Source: Ceratotherium simum simum
Taxonomy: Eukaryota; Chordata; Mammalia; Perissodactyla; Rhinocerotidae
Reading direction: 5' to 3'
Assembly: GCF_000283155.1 (NCBI RefSeq)
Contig: NW_004454217.1
Coordinates: forward strand, 2,494,822 to 2,558,821
DNA: 64,000 bases
The notes beneath the pieces were generated by a model. It searched no databases, had not been told where the DNA came from, and worked only from the letters and a program-made list of their open reading frames with translations. Within the stretch, counting starts at the first letter, position 1. Each line of letters begins with the position of its first letter. The position numbers were made by a program, and so were the translations under genes. Positions 46,794 to 58,060 of this stretch are shown here, one piece after another.

Positions 46794-46974
46794 TGTAACT
46801 TTTCTTTTTTATGATTATTTTCAAGGTCAATACATTTCGATATGAATCATCAAAAATGAGGAAAGAATGGATTATTTATTGGGTGGAATTTGAGAAACTG
46901 GCTTACTATATGGAGAAAAGTTCAGTTGATTACTTACCTTTTACTGTATAAAAAGGTGACCTTTAGGTAGTTAA

Positions 46975-48000
46975 ATTTTCCAGGTCAGGGCAAAAAATGT
47001 AAAACCATTAGAAGAAAATTTAAGAGAAATGCTTTGTGATCTGGGAACCAGCTCTAATAGGACAAGTATAGAAAAAAAAAAATTGATGAATTTAAGTATT
47101 TCTATTAGGAGTGATACTTTAGGTGATGTTCAATGACTTCCCTCAGATTGCAAGATTTTTTTTCCTATATCTATGACTATCGATAAATTAATATTTATAT
47201 TATGAAAAGAATATCTGAAAACCAATAAGAAGAGTTAACGAAACCCATTAAAAATGGATAACTGATATAACTATGCTATTATTATAAAGAACAGTCTGAA
47301 TGGACAGAATGTACATTAATAGGCCCTCAGCCTTTCTCATAAACAGAGAAGTGCAAATTAAAACAATGAGACAATTTTACTATTCGTCAGAATACAAACA
47401 GTAGAAAAACTGATGATGCTAGATGTTAGAGAGGTTGAGTGCAAATGTGAACCCTCATGCACTGCTGGTGGGATTGTTGATTATTGACTGACGTTGCAGT
47501 CTAGAAAACAATCTTCCAGTGTTTAGTAAAATTGAGCATGTTTATACCCTTGACTTCAGTAGTCCCAATATAGATAAGTGATAGATAGATTGATATCCCA
47601 AAGAACTTTAAGAACATAAAAAAAAACACATGAATATGTATTAGTATGTTCAGTGTAGCACTATTTATACTATCAGGGGACTTGGGGATAATTCAGAATA
47701 TGGATGAGTACAATGTGAAGAATATGAGTAATTAGACATTATATGATAATCAGAAGCAATGGTTTAATATACATCCAGCAAAATGGATAGATATTAAAAA
47801 CATAGTTTTGATTAAAAAAATAAAATAAAGAGCGATATTTATAAAATAACATTGCTTTTTAGTCAAAAACATACACAAAGAATATAGATTTTTAAAAGAA
47901 AAACATATTCCTAAGACATATATGAATTTGAGTGGATGAGAGTATTCCAATGGCAGGGGCAGTGAGGGATAAATGGGAGACATAATAAAATATAACAAGA
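46975..48000 (+). mobile_element. Old L1 3' region (sense)
   Basis: 'aaaaccattagaagaaaattt', 'aggccctcagcctttctcat', 'gcactgctggtgggattgtt' and 'tggatgagtacaatgtgaag' follow the L1 ORF2 end and 3' untranslated region in order. The copy is strongly diverged and probably belongs to the L1M group. Confidence 0.7.
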
Positions 48001-48034
48001 TCTGAGGGCTTGTCTTAAAGTAATTCATGCATCT

Positions 48035-48135
48035 GTTTTTCTATTCCATAATTATTTAACGAGTGCCTTTCAAGTGTCAAGCAGTGTCGTAGGCACTAGG
48101 AATAGAGCGTTGAAGAAGACAGCAGAAGTCCTATG
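48035..48135 (-). repeat. L2-type 3' end (antisense)
   Basis: 'ccataattatttaacgagtgcc', 'gcagtgtcgtaggcactagg' and 'aatagagcgttgaagaagac' are the degenerate reverse of the L2 3' end. Confidence 0.6.
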
Positions 48136-48224
48136 AGAGAAAACCAATAGGAGGAAAAAAACTGGCTATGTGTTTGGGGTACTTGGTTTTTCAAAAACAG
48201 TCAAAAGACTAGAACAAGAGCTTC

Positions 48225-49020
48225 ACAAAACGGTGTACACCCCAAGATGCTAATAAATGAGTGCTTAACTTGTTACTCTTCACAGGAAATGCAAATTAAA
48301 AACACAACGAGATACCAATGCATACCTATTAAAATGACAAAAGTTTTAACAGTGGACAATATCAAGTGTTGGGGAGGCTATAGATGGATTTCTTCCACGT
48401 TGCTGGTAGGTGTGTAAACTTGGCAGTTTTCACTGAAACTAAATACATGTCTACCTTGTGATCCAGTAATTCTACTCCTAGGTATATACCCAAGAGAAAT
48501 AAATGTGTATGTCCTGCAAAAGACTTGGAGAAGAATGTTCATAGAAGCTTTACTCACAATAGTGCCAAAATGGAAATAATCAGATGCCTATGAACACGTG
48601 GAAGAATAAACAAAGAGGGGCTCATTCTCATAAAATATGAAATAGTGGTGTTCATTCAGTGAAACACTACACAACAATTAGAAACAAAAAGAACAAATTA
48701 CTGGTACCTGCAACATGTTCTACTTTACCAATATCATACTGAGTGAAATAAGCCAGACACACAAGAGTATACATTGTATATTCACAATTATATGAAGCTC
48801 AAGGACAGATAAAACTAATTGATGTTCCTAGAAGTCAGATTAGTGGTTACCTCCAAGGGGAGCATGAACTGGCAAAGTGCACAGTGAAAATGTATGAAAT
48901 GCTGGAATATTCTGCATCTTGTTTGGGGTGGTTACACCAGTATACACATACATATGTGTATGTATAATCATAAGATATACGCTTTAAGATTAGTATACCG
49001 TACAGATCTTACTCCTTATA
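48225..49020 (+). mobile_element. Old L1 3' region (sense), second copy
   Basis: 'tcacaggaaatgcaaattaa', 'acgagataccaatgcatacc', 'gatccagtaattctactcct', 'ctcacaatagtgccaaaatgg' and 'actgagtgaaataagccagac' repeat the L1 end order a second time in the same orientation, separated from the first copy by an L2 fragment. It is followed by a (GA)n run at 49024-49039. Confidence 0.8.
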
Positions 49021-49023
49021 TTT

Positions 49024-49039
49024 GAGAGAGAGAGAGAGA
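49024..49039 (+). repeat. (GA)n microsatellite
   Basis: Eight GA units directly after the L1 3' end. Confidence 0.85.
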
Positions 49040-49459
49040 TTGGCGTTAGAGTGTAATTATTTCATGAACTCGTCCTAGACATGGAAAATAGGAGTATCAT
49101 TAACATAATTATTCACCAGAGATTCCATTTAATTTTTTTCTTAAAAGTAGGTCAAATTTCTTTATGATAAGTAAGTTTAGAGTTTTTTAAAAATTTTCTT
49201 CAGAGAGTTTTGGTATCGTAGCAGATTTTTCAGTGTTTATTAAATATCAGGTGGATTTCTATGTGTTTGGTTATATACTGAGCATGAGGGTATGGAAAGA
49301 AAATCTCAGGGGAAAAAAACAAAAAGCTATGAAAAACAGAAATTTTGAATATAACAATACTTTGCTGCTGCGGTTAGGGTCTTTCTAAATATCTTAATAT
49401 AATTAATGTTTAGTTTTGCTAAAAATCAGTGTGTGGCTTTTTAGAACTTTTCTTGTAGC

Positions 49460-50490
49460 ATAGTAATATTAAAATGATGCCATTAAAAGTAGCAGAAAAA
49501 TTCAAATACCTTTACATAAATCGACTGAGACATTGTGAGAGAGCTCCACTCAGAAAACTACAAAATGTTTTTGAGAAAAATTAAAGCACACCTGAATAAA
49601 CCAGCTGATACCATGCTTATGTATTGGAAGACTCAATATTGTAAAGATGCCAAATCTCACCAATTGATCTATGGAAAAGTACAATCCCAATAAAAATCTC
49701 TACAGATTTTCTATTGCATGGAAACCGATAAGTTGGTTCTAAAATTTATATGCAAATGCAAAGAGTCAAGCATAGCCAAGGCAATTTTGAAGAAAAATAG
49801 CAAAACTAGATAAGTTACACTGCCAGATATCAAGACCTATTATAAAGCTATAGGAATTAGAAGAGTTTACCATTGGCACAAGTTTAGACAAATTGACCAT
49901 ATGAACAGAGCAGATTATAGAAACAGACCCAATCATGTATGGTCACTTGATCTATTTTTAAAAAGTGAAATTAAAGGGCACCTTTCAGTATATGGTCCTG
50001 GGTCAAATAGAAATCCATAAAGTAAAAATAGCTATCTGAACTCCTGCTTCACATCAGACACTAAAATAAATTCCAGATGGATTTCAGATCTAAAAGTGAA
50101 AGATAAACAAGAAAGCTTTTTAAAAGATAGCATAAGAGAAGATCTTTGTGAATTTAAGGAAGCAAAGATTTCTTAAACACAAAAAGTGCTATTAATGGTG
50201 GAAAAAAATGATAAACTGGAAAGCATTAAAGTGAAGGACTTTATCTAAAGATTTCATTAATAGAATAAAAAGGCAAGCTGCAAAGTGAAAAAAGGTACTT
50301 ATAATACATATATTTTTCAAAAAATATATTATATATAGAATTTGTAATCCTATTTTTAAAGTCTATACAAAGGATTAAAATTATCCTATAAATCAATGAA
50401 AAGAAAGAAAATCTCACGGAAGAACGGACAAAGGTCTTCAAACAACGCTTTACAACACAGAAAATACAGAATAGAGAGGAAATGCTTCCC
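49460..50490 (+). mobile_element. Old L1 ORF2 3' part (sense), third fragment
   Basis: 'tttacataaatcgactgagac', 'gatgccaaatctcaccaattg', 'caagcatagccaaggcaattttg', 'gatatcaagacctattataaag' and 'gaaaagaaagaaaatctcacgg' follow the C-terminal part of L1 ORF2 in order. Decay is heavy. The frame 50241-50498 on the minus strand is a shadow. Confidence 0.7.
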
Positions 50491-50744
50491 ATTGCCAACT
50501 ACATATTAATACTAAAGTGTTAAAGATGCTTTTAAAGTCCCTGATCATCGGGCACCATCTGTTTATAAGACTTTAGACCGTATGTTTCTCCTACACAAAC
50601 AAATTAGTTTGCTGTTAGTCTTCTGATTCCCTGCTCAGTATGCTTCTTTTATCTTTTACCTCGATCTTCCCTCTCTTCCCCTTGTCTGCTCTTCCTTACT
50701 TCTTTCCTGTTCTTCTTTGCATACAATAATTTTTTTAAATAAAG

Positions 50745-50915
50745 GGAACGAGTATTCATAAAGCCCTTACTATATATCTCATGTGATGTTCATACTTGAG
50801 TACGCTTCTCATCCTCACTGTACAGTTGAGGAACCAAACATTCAGTGACGTGTACTTGCCCCAGACCTTGTAGAACGTAAGAGGGAGATCCAGCGCCTCT
50901 TGACTCTAAGAACTC
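50745..50915 (-). repeat. MIR SINE (antisense)
   Basis: 'taaagcccttactatatatc', 'ctcatcctcactgtacagttg', 'cttgccccagaccttgtag' and 'agggagatccagcgcctc' follow the antisense MIR core. Confidence 0.65.
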
Positions 50916-50974
50916 TGCAATACTGATGTCCCTGCCCTGCTATAAATCACAGCAGTGCTATGCATTTGCTGTAA

Positions 50975-51090
50975 TAAGAGCATTCATCATGCTGAACACT
51001 TTACATATATTTCTCTTTAATTTTCACAAAAGTTCTATGAGGTATGTACAGACGTTATTTCCTTACACACATGAAGAAACAAAAGATCTC
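50975..51090 (-). repeat. MIR-type fragment (antisense), adjacent copy
   Basis: 'ctgaacactttacatatatttc', 'tctatgaggtatgtacagacg' and 'cacatgaagaaacaaaag' repeat the antisense order a second time. Confidence 0.55.
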
Positions 51091-51255
51091 TCTCATATAT
51101 GTATATGTGTGTACGTGTTTATTATACATGTGTGTATATTATAAACACATACATATACATACATATATATGTATCTCTATATAAACACATATATCTCTCT
51201 CCCTATACAAACATATATGTATGAGAGAGAGACAGACAGAGACAGAAAGGCAGAG
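51091..51255 (+). repeat. Compound (TA/TG)n and (GA)n low-complexity tract
   Basis: About 165 bases of alternating ATATGT, CATATACATAC and GAGAGACAGAC units with inverted TATACA/TGTATA stretches. It is simple sequence and may adopt unusual conformations; no function is implied. Confidence 0.85.
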
Positions 51256-53531
51256 AATCTCCTTTCTCAAGCTAATTATGTACTTATGATCTGTACTATA
51301 TTAAATCATTCCTGACAGTTGGGAAAATATAATTAAAACAAAATCTTCTTTCACTCTAGAAAACCTCTCCATAAAGGTAGATAAGAAGGAAAACAGTTTT
51401 ATTATTAAATAAACATTAAACCAGAATGTGATATATATCACAGGCAATCTACCAAACAGATTGCAAAGACAGAAAGAAATCTCATTCTCTTATGGCTAAG
51501 CAGCTACAACCCATTACCTACATGTTCTCAAGATAAACAATAACTAGTCTTCAAGTAAAAGGACTTGACAGTGCCATTTGTCACACACAGTTTATTCTAA
51601 ATTTACTTGTTAATTGGGGTGACTATCTGCGTTAAATTGGCTTAGCAAAAGGAAAAATAATATTGTTATGGCAGGAGGTCATTTTGTAACTTAGAGCAAG
51701 GTATCCAGTGAAATTAGGTCCCTACCCTCTCATAGAAACTGGGAGACAGGGGTACTATCTTTCTCCATGATTATGTTTCAAAGAGATGGTTCCCCAGTCC
51801 TTGAGAAAGATATTCCTGCGTCTTAAATCTGGCAAGAGGTTTACTTTGCTTTTCAAAAAGATTTACATACATTTCAAAGAGACAGAGAAAAAACTTGTAA
51901 TTACAAGTTTTCTAAAAGTACTGCTCTAAGAAAAGCGAAGATGGGAGGAGTCTCTTTCCCTTTTTGTGCAGGAGATTTTTTTTTCTTTTTGAATTTGTAT
52001 TTACCCTTACATGATCTATATTCTGTAGTATATAATTTACCATATACTGTATACTTCTACACAAATTGTTTCATTCATATCATTTGTCCCAAATAGATTG
52101 CACCTTATTTAAAAAAAATAGACATGTATTACTAAATTACTGTTTTGATAAATTTTATTGAGAATTATGGGATACCAAATAGAGAAGAGCTGAGAAGTTT
52201 CCATCCCTCAAATATCAAAGTGTATAAAAAGCTAGCTAGAGTGAAATAGTTTCTTAATGCTGGAGGTAGGCGTCATGGGGGTAGGTTGGAAAGTACTTCT
52301 AAGGTCCAGAAAATATCTGGGTATAGAAGAGAAGAGGCAAAAACTAAAGAATATATTACACAGTGAATATATGCAAAGATTCAACAACAGCAGCCAGTAA
52401 TCGTGATGAAAAAGTGCTTTCCAAATACTTTTTTTATTGAAATGTATCTTTATGAAGAAGAGAAAAAAAAATGCATAAGTTGGGGAGAAAGAGAAAATTA
52501 TAAGCCTCTTTGTCGTTGGAAAGTAACTTAAAATCAAAGAAATCACCTTAAATAGAATACCACATTGTTCCCAAAGTCCACGGAAATTTACTTTAAATCT
52601 GCAAGAAATCAGGTAAACTTTGAAGATTAAAACAACAGGACTCAAGACTACATTCTATACATTCCAAGGTGAATGAGATAGTGCATATCATTCAATAAGC
52701 ACATAACTGAAGTACTCTCATGTATAGTTGTTTCATAAAAATACTGAAACTGGAATATTCCTAGTCTTTGAAAAACCATCTACTTCCTTATTGCATGTTC
52801 CTGCTTGTATTTCTATTTCCCTTCAGATATATTATTCCTCAGGTATAAGAAAATGAGATTACTAATGAGACATGGCCAGATATATTTTGGAGAACTTTTG
52901 GATGACGCCAACCAAGCATTTAAACACATTAGTATCTTATTGTTTGATGACATCGTGGAGAAACCAAATCATGTTAGTAACAGAAAATATAACAGGACAT
53001 TTTTTTTCTTTTTTCTTTTAGTTGGCAGTTTGAAAGTTGTAGTTTCCTATGTTTTTGCAGTCCTTGATGGAATATAATGCTAATGGAAATATGAAATTCT
53101 AGAAATGTCTCAAAGACATTCTATAGTCATTATATAGAGCAACTCCCATAGAAGCTGAAGAAAATTGGGCGACCAAGACAGATCAAGAGCATGAACACAT
53201 ATTAAATGCTGCAGCTCAATGCTCTACATTTATTTATTTATTTCAGTTTAGACTATGACCAGAAGAAGGGGTTTTCAGCCTCAACAGAATCAGGGTAAAA
53301 ACTAACTCTTCTTATTGCCCCCTGATTGATACATTTTTTTCTTAAGATAGTAATTTAAGTAGATTATTGGTGACAATTAGCTATGGAATGGTTTTAAATA
53401 GTAGGATGTAAAAGAAATAAGTCTACCCCAAAAACCGTAAAATAAAACAGACATAATCGCTAAAAGGGAAAAACAAAAGTTGCTGATAATTATTGAATCA
53501 TTTTTTAAAATTAGTCCAAACAAATCTCAAT
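51256..53531. other. Intergenic, no gene proven
   Basis: No named repeat was recognised. A 137-residue minus-strand frame (52232-52645) is rich in Phe, Ser and Leu, has no domain, and sits in A+T-rich DNA, so I do not call it. A 90-residue plus frame at 52805-53077 contains a plausible-looking start but ends in a Phe-rich stretch from a T run. Confidence 0.45.
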
Positions 53532-53549
53532 CACTGATATGTAAATTCT

Positions 53550-53865
53550 GAGGTTTTTTTTGTTTGTTTTTTTGTGAGGAAGATCAGCCCTGAGCTAACA
53601 TCCATGCTAATCCTCCTCTTTTTGCTGAGGAAGACCAGCTCTGAGCTAACATCTATTGCCAATCCTCCTCCTTTTTTTTTTTTTTCTTCCCCAAAGCCCC
53701 AGCAGATAGTTGTATGTCATAGTTGCACATCCTTCTAGTTGCTGTATGTGGGACGCGGCCTCAGCATGACTGGAGAAGCAGTGCGTCGGTGCGCGCCCGG
53801 ATCCGAACCCCGGGCCGCCAGTAGCGGAGCACGTGCACTTAACCGCTAAGCCACGGGGCTGACCC
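53550..53865 (-). mobile_element. ERE SINE, long form, antisense (first of a tandem pair)
   Basis: T-rich start, two 'gagctaacatc' units, an inner T run with 'cttccccaaagccccagcag', then 'agttgtatgtcatagttgc', 'gctgtatgtgggacgcggcc' and the tRNA head ending 'cttaaccgctaagccacgggg'. The 18-bp target-site duplication, CACTGATATGTAAATTCT, is perfect (53532-53549 and 53866-53883). It is the best-preserved long-form copy here and lets one predict what the assembly gap in the sister copy at 37790 lacks. Confidence 0.96.
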
Positions 53866-53894
53866 CACTGATATGTAAATTCTAAACACTAAAT

Positions 53895-54146
53895 TTTTTT
53901 TTTCTTTTTTGGTGGGGAAGATTAGCCCTGAGCTAACATCCATTGCCAATCCTCCTCTTTTTGCTGAGGAAGATTGGCCCTGGGCTAACATCCGTGCCCA
54001 TCTTTCTCCGCTCTACATGTGAGACACCTGCCACAGCATGGCTTGATAAGCAGTACATAGGTCCACACCCGGGATCTGAACCCACCAACCCGGGGCCATC
54101 AAAACGGAGCACACGAACTTAACCACTACGTCACTGGGTCGGCCCC
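53895..54146 (-). mobile_element. ERE SINE, short form, antisense (second of a tandem pair)
   Basis: T-rich start, 'gattagccctgagctaacatc', 'gattggccctgggctaacatc', 'gagacacctgccacagcatgg' and the tRNA head ending 'cttaaccactacgtcactggg'. AACACTAAAT occurs at 53885-53894 and 54147-54156, a 10-bp target-site duplication. It is 29 bases beyond the first ERE, and a different form, so two separate insertions into nearly the same spot are the simplest reading. Confidence 0.94.
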
Positions 54147-54159
54147 AACACTAAATATT

Positions 54160-55320
54160 TTTAATGAAGAGATATATGGCAACATGGTAAGATAGGAAAT
54201 GCAGCAATACAAAAAATTTAAATGAGAAAGAACTCATTTTAAAGTCTTATAAAAAGAACAGAGGATTAAACAGTATAGCATTATCTTAGTGTGCTGTTTT
54301 AAACCAAGCACAAAGTTTAACTTTAAAAAAATATACCAAATCCATCTTCTCCAGGGTAGGATGATAAAGCAGATCAAGAAATGTTTGTAAAGATAAGATT
54401 GGCCTTGAAAAGACTAAAGGAGTGCTCAGGGGGGATTTCTCTCCTTCTGACACTGACCAGCGTACAAATGGCTAAATTAGCTAACAATGGAGGACTTTCA
54501 CATCCAAAGAATGAATTGTCTCCAAGCAGAAATGTGTAAATGAGCAAAGGAGATGGCTTTAGGAGATGAACCAATGAAATCCCAAATAGCCTTATTCTTA
54601 GTGAGGAAAACAGATACATGTTGCCCTTTTCATGCCCTGAATTATAATTCCATGGAAACTTTAAATGTTCTCTCAGTCCAAATCTATTTGAAAGGCAGTT
54701 TATAAATGCTGACCGTCTTAGTTCAAACATTCTATGCAAAATCCTCAGGATTTGAAACTCCCTTTATGTTTTAGCCCTATTTATCTTTGATTGTTGTAAT
54801 TTGGGGAAGACTAGTGCTTTTCTAAAAATCATTAAATCAGCTCCAGTTCTCTCAGACTCCATGTCAAATGCTATAATGAGTAAAGCAAAATAAAAAGGAC
54901 TTTTAGGAACATTTTATGTTTCTATTTTAAGATAAGATAAGATTAATTGTCCCCTAGTCATATAAACTTGAGTTAAATAAATACAGATCGTTATAAAGTC
55001 TGGGTCAACTCTCATATACACTAAGCTTCCAGTTTTATACCTCACATCAAAGACGTACTTACTACAAAAGGCAAAACAAATAAACTCAAATGAAAAATTG
55101 GTTATATTTCTTTCTTAACTGCAAATAAGAATTTTTGGGGGAGTAATATGCCTTGCCCAATACTATATGTCTCAAACTCCCTTGCAGACAGATGTGACCT
55201 TATGAAACAGTTTGACCAATTAGAAACAGGCTGATGTTATTAGGAAGGTGTTTAAGCAACTATTATTTGTGTTTTTCCTCATATTTCAAGAAATTCAATT
55301 CCTAACTGATAAGATACCGT
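54160..55320. other. Intergenic, no gene proven
   Basis: No named repeat was recognised. The 121-residue minus-strand frame (54374-54739) has no recognisable domain. I see a slightly more balanced composition than in the surroundings and cannot exclude an unknown exon, but no splice context supports one. Confidence 0.4.
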
Positions 55321-55530
55321 AGGGCATGGGTTGGCACAGTATGGTCCAGGGCCACCTCTGGCCAGGAACCTGTTTTGTATATAAAGTAATACCAGAGCGC
55401 AGTCCCACCCATCGCTTTAGATTTGCTGCTTTTGAGCCATGATGGCAGAGTTGAGACAGACACCATAGGCCACAAAGCCTGAATTATTTACTACCTTCTC
55501 TTTTATAAAAAGTGTTTTCTGACCCCTTCT
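55321..55530 (+). mobile_element. hAT-Charlie non-autonomous element
   Basis: 'gcatgggttggcacagtatgg', 'aggaacctgttttgtatataa', 'ttttgagccatgatggcagag' and 'agtgttttctgacccct' are a familiar mammalian Charlie-type element, with degenerate inverted ends (GGGTTGGCAC and its partner TTCTGACCCC). Sense orientation. It sits 44 bases before the retroviral LTR. Confidence 0.7.
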
Positions 55531-55574
55531 ACAGAGAACCTCTCACACAAAAACAAAGGAGAAATATTTAGGGA

Positions 55575-55985
55575 TGACCAAGTGTTCACAACTGTCATTT
55601 GTCACCTCTGCTTTGTCCTGAGCAAACTTCACTGAGGCTCCTCTCCTTCCTACAGGCCCCTGAACTCTGCATGCTCCCAAGCATGAGCAAGCACTAAAAA
55701 AGTGGACTCTGCCCCTCTTATCAGCTTCTCCGGGGAATCAACTAATCACAGCAAGACCCTGTTCTTGGCAGGCCCACTGGTCATTTCCCTTTGCTTGCCC
55801 AGCGTCCTCTTAAAAGATTCTACCTATCTCTGTTTGCCCCTCTTTTACCTTATAAAGCAAAAAGCTTTTTCTATTGGATTGTGAGATGCTTGCAGATTTC
55901 TGAGGTTGGAGCATTCTCTCTATTGCTGTAGCATTTCCTCTGAATAAAGCCTCCCTGTAAATCCGGATTTGCTTTTAATTTGACA
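55575..55985 (+). repeat. 5' LTR of the endogenous retrovirus
   Basis: It begins TGACCAAGTGTTCACAACTG, which recurs with two changes as the start of the 3' LTR at 63977 (TGACCAAATGTTCACAATTG). It has a TATAAA at 55851-55856 and an AATAAA at 55943-55948, the usual U3/R-U5 spacing. I place the 3' end at the CA in 'ttaatttgaca' (55984-55985), about 411 bases, but a few bases either way is possible. As a promoter it would once have driven the provirus; present activity cannot be judged from sequence. Confidence 0.75.
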
Positions 55986-55990
55986 GTTTC

Positions 55991-56008
55991 TAGTGTCATG
56001 ACATGGAT
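55991..56008 (+). promoter_or_regulatory. Candidate primer-binding site (tRNA-His type)
   Basis: The 18 bases TAGTGTCATGACATGGAT lie five bases beyond the assigned LTR end. Against the tRNA-His primer site of HERV-H-type elements, as I remember it, 13 of 18 agree, and three of the differences are C-to-T or G-to-A as expected from CpG decay. I am confident only that a decayed site is expected here; the His identity is an inference. Confidence 0.4.
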
Positions 56009-56469
56009 GGAGTGTTGACTGACTCTCGCACCCTGCTGTCTTTACCCAGGTATTCACGCTGGCTACTCAAACTCCTCGTGTCTTTCTTGGCTGGGGGAAT
56101 CGGGTTCCACGGTGGGGAGTCACACCTCTTAATCCAGTGCTCCGCACAATTTTCTGTCGTAGCACGATAGGGAGTTGCTTTAATTCTATTTAATTGGGCT
56201 CTTCCCAGTTCTTTTCCATTTGAGCAGGACTTCCTAGTTCTTTTCTGTTTGAGCAGGACTTTTCTTGGCTCCATTCTGTCCCAGTGAGAATCGTACTGGA
56301 GAGAAGTCTTCTAGATTCTTTTTGAGTGAGGATTTACAACTTGACTCTCCAAAGGGAAATCCTCAACTCTTCTGTGATGCCTCTCTGCTTTTCCTGATTC
56401 CTTGTTCAGGGATTATAGAGTGAGTCTTTCAGCCCCCCAACAAGGATTGCATGAGGGACCCCTTTTGGC

Positions 56470-57790
56470 TCCCAAATGAGGATTGTGCATGGAACTGATT
56501 TGTTATTACCTGCCTCCTTTCTCTACTTGATCCTGCTCCTCCCATGGATAACTCTCAATCTATCAGGATTTAGAGTAGATTACCTCTGGTTAACTGTATG
56601 CTTCACCACTATGGCACTAATTTTGTCCAATACCTTCAAAAATGGTGAAGTTTTACTAAGGATAACTTGGAATTGCAATGGCCACTTTGGGGCTTTGGGA
56701 ACCTCCCTGATTTAGTTCACCTTCAGGGAGCTCTTGAATCCTAGGTGTCTAGAATGCCCACTAAACAATGGTCTGCTTTCTTTTCTTTGGTATGAAGAAG
56801 CCAAAAAACTGCATTCACAATCAAATCTCAATCAAAGCCTTCAATATTCTCAATCTATGAGAAGGTATGCTCCTCAGTCTCCCAAGGACCATCTGTTCTC
56901 CTCCAAAGCTACTCCTTTTATCCCCAATTCTAAAACACTGTTGCCCTCAACACTTTCCACTCCTTTCCCTTCTGCTCCTCCAAATTTGTTCCAGTCTCTC
57001 CCACAACCTTGTTCGTGTCCATCTGGTGTTTTTCCTTCACCCCAGCCTCGCCAGCTTCTCAAATCCCCCTCAGTGTCCTGTGACTTTAGTCCAGCTCTTT
57101 CAATGTTAGGCTTCTAAGGACAAGAAACTATAGGGCCCCAATTACATCCTCCCCAGCAGATTGTTTTTAAACATTTGCCTCAATCTGACCTGCATGCTAC
57201 AATTAAGAATTTCCCTGACCAATGTAAAAGTAGAGAAAAAATTTCTACACAATTCAGGTTAATCTTAGGGGCATACTCTCCAGGACTCTCAGATCTCTAC
57301 CAATTGGCTTAACTCCTTTTATGTCCTGGAGACACCTGTTTATGGTTTGAAAAATCTAAATTGGTCAGACTTAATAATGATGATTTACAAGTAAATAAAA
57401 ATACCCCTGAGGCCTATAACAGAGATAAGGAAATTGGAGAAAAGCTCTTAGACTCTTAGAAAATATCTAGAAACATTATTTACGTCTAACACTAGATGAC
57501 CACATGGCATCTGCTTTGGTTACCAGCTTTGTTAATGAACTCCATCTAGAACTGAGAGAGGCATTCAAAAACATCACATTAATTGGCAAAACACCCCTTC
57601 TCTGAAATCCAAGCTTTAACAGAGCATCATGAGATATATAGATTGGTAAAGCTAAGTGTACACAACACAAACTCATGACTCTCCAACGTAAACAACTTGA
57701 GGGAAATCATTTTAAGACCTTAGGGCCTTCCTTGACTTCACCAAAATCTTCAGTAGAGGTATCTGTGGCTATTGCAGGGGAAAAGGACAC
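56470..57790 (+). pseudogene. Retroviral gag remnant
   Basis: After a Pro/Ser-rich stretch (open frame 56734-57117, with repeated Pro-Ser-Pro words typical of matrix/p12 regions) the sequence enters a capsid-like region from about 57150. There the motif order 'FKHLPQSDL', 'PDQCKSREK' and 'YSPGLSDLYQL' follows gammaretroviral p30. The frame is broken within it (stop near 57310, others later). I cannot see a clean CCHC nucleocapsid box. No start codon with retroviral context is certain. It is noncoding today. Confidence 0.75.
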
Positions 57791-57879
57791 TAAAGAATGC
57801 CCCAGAACAAAAAGACAACAACAAACCTGACAATAATCCTCAGAGTCTCGACTCCCCTCTGAGAGATCCGCTCTTGTCT

Positions 57880-58060
57880 GCCCCCAAATACCCTTAAATA
57901 AGCTAGGGGAAATAATAATCCCAATAAATGGGCATGACACCACTTTTCTGGTAGATACCAGGGCCACCTGCTCCACACCTGACACCTCACAATTCTCCAC
58001 CATTATCCCTCAGAGAACATAAACAATCTTTGTGGTGCACTTAGATAATTTACCATATTT
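57880..58060 (+). pseudogene. Retroviral protease remnant with a changed active site
   Basis: The translated segment 'FLVDTRATCSTPDTSQFSTI' is the retropepsin core, normally Leu-Val-Asp-Thr-Gly-Ala. Here the Gly codon has become Arg (57960-57962), giving Asp-Thr-Arg. Since that Gly is essential in retropepsins, the enzyme would be inactive even without the surrounding stops. It lies between gag and reverse transcriptase, as usual. Confidence 0.75.

Noticed and set aside
52232..52645. A 137-residue membrane protein on the minus strand
   Set aside because: Its hydrophobicity comes from T-rich codons for Phe and Leu in A+T-rich DNA, there is no known family, and no start context.
54374..54739. 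A 121-residue minus-strand gene
   Set aside because: No domain or splice context was seen. I kept the region as unassigned.
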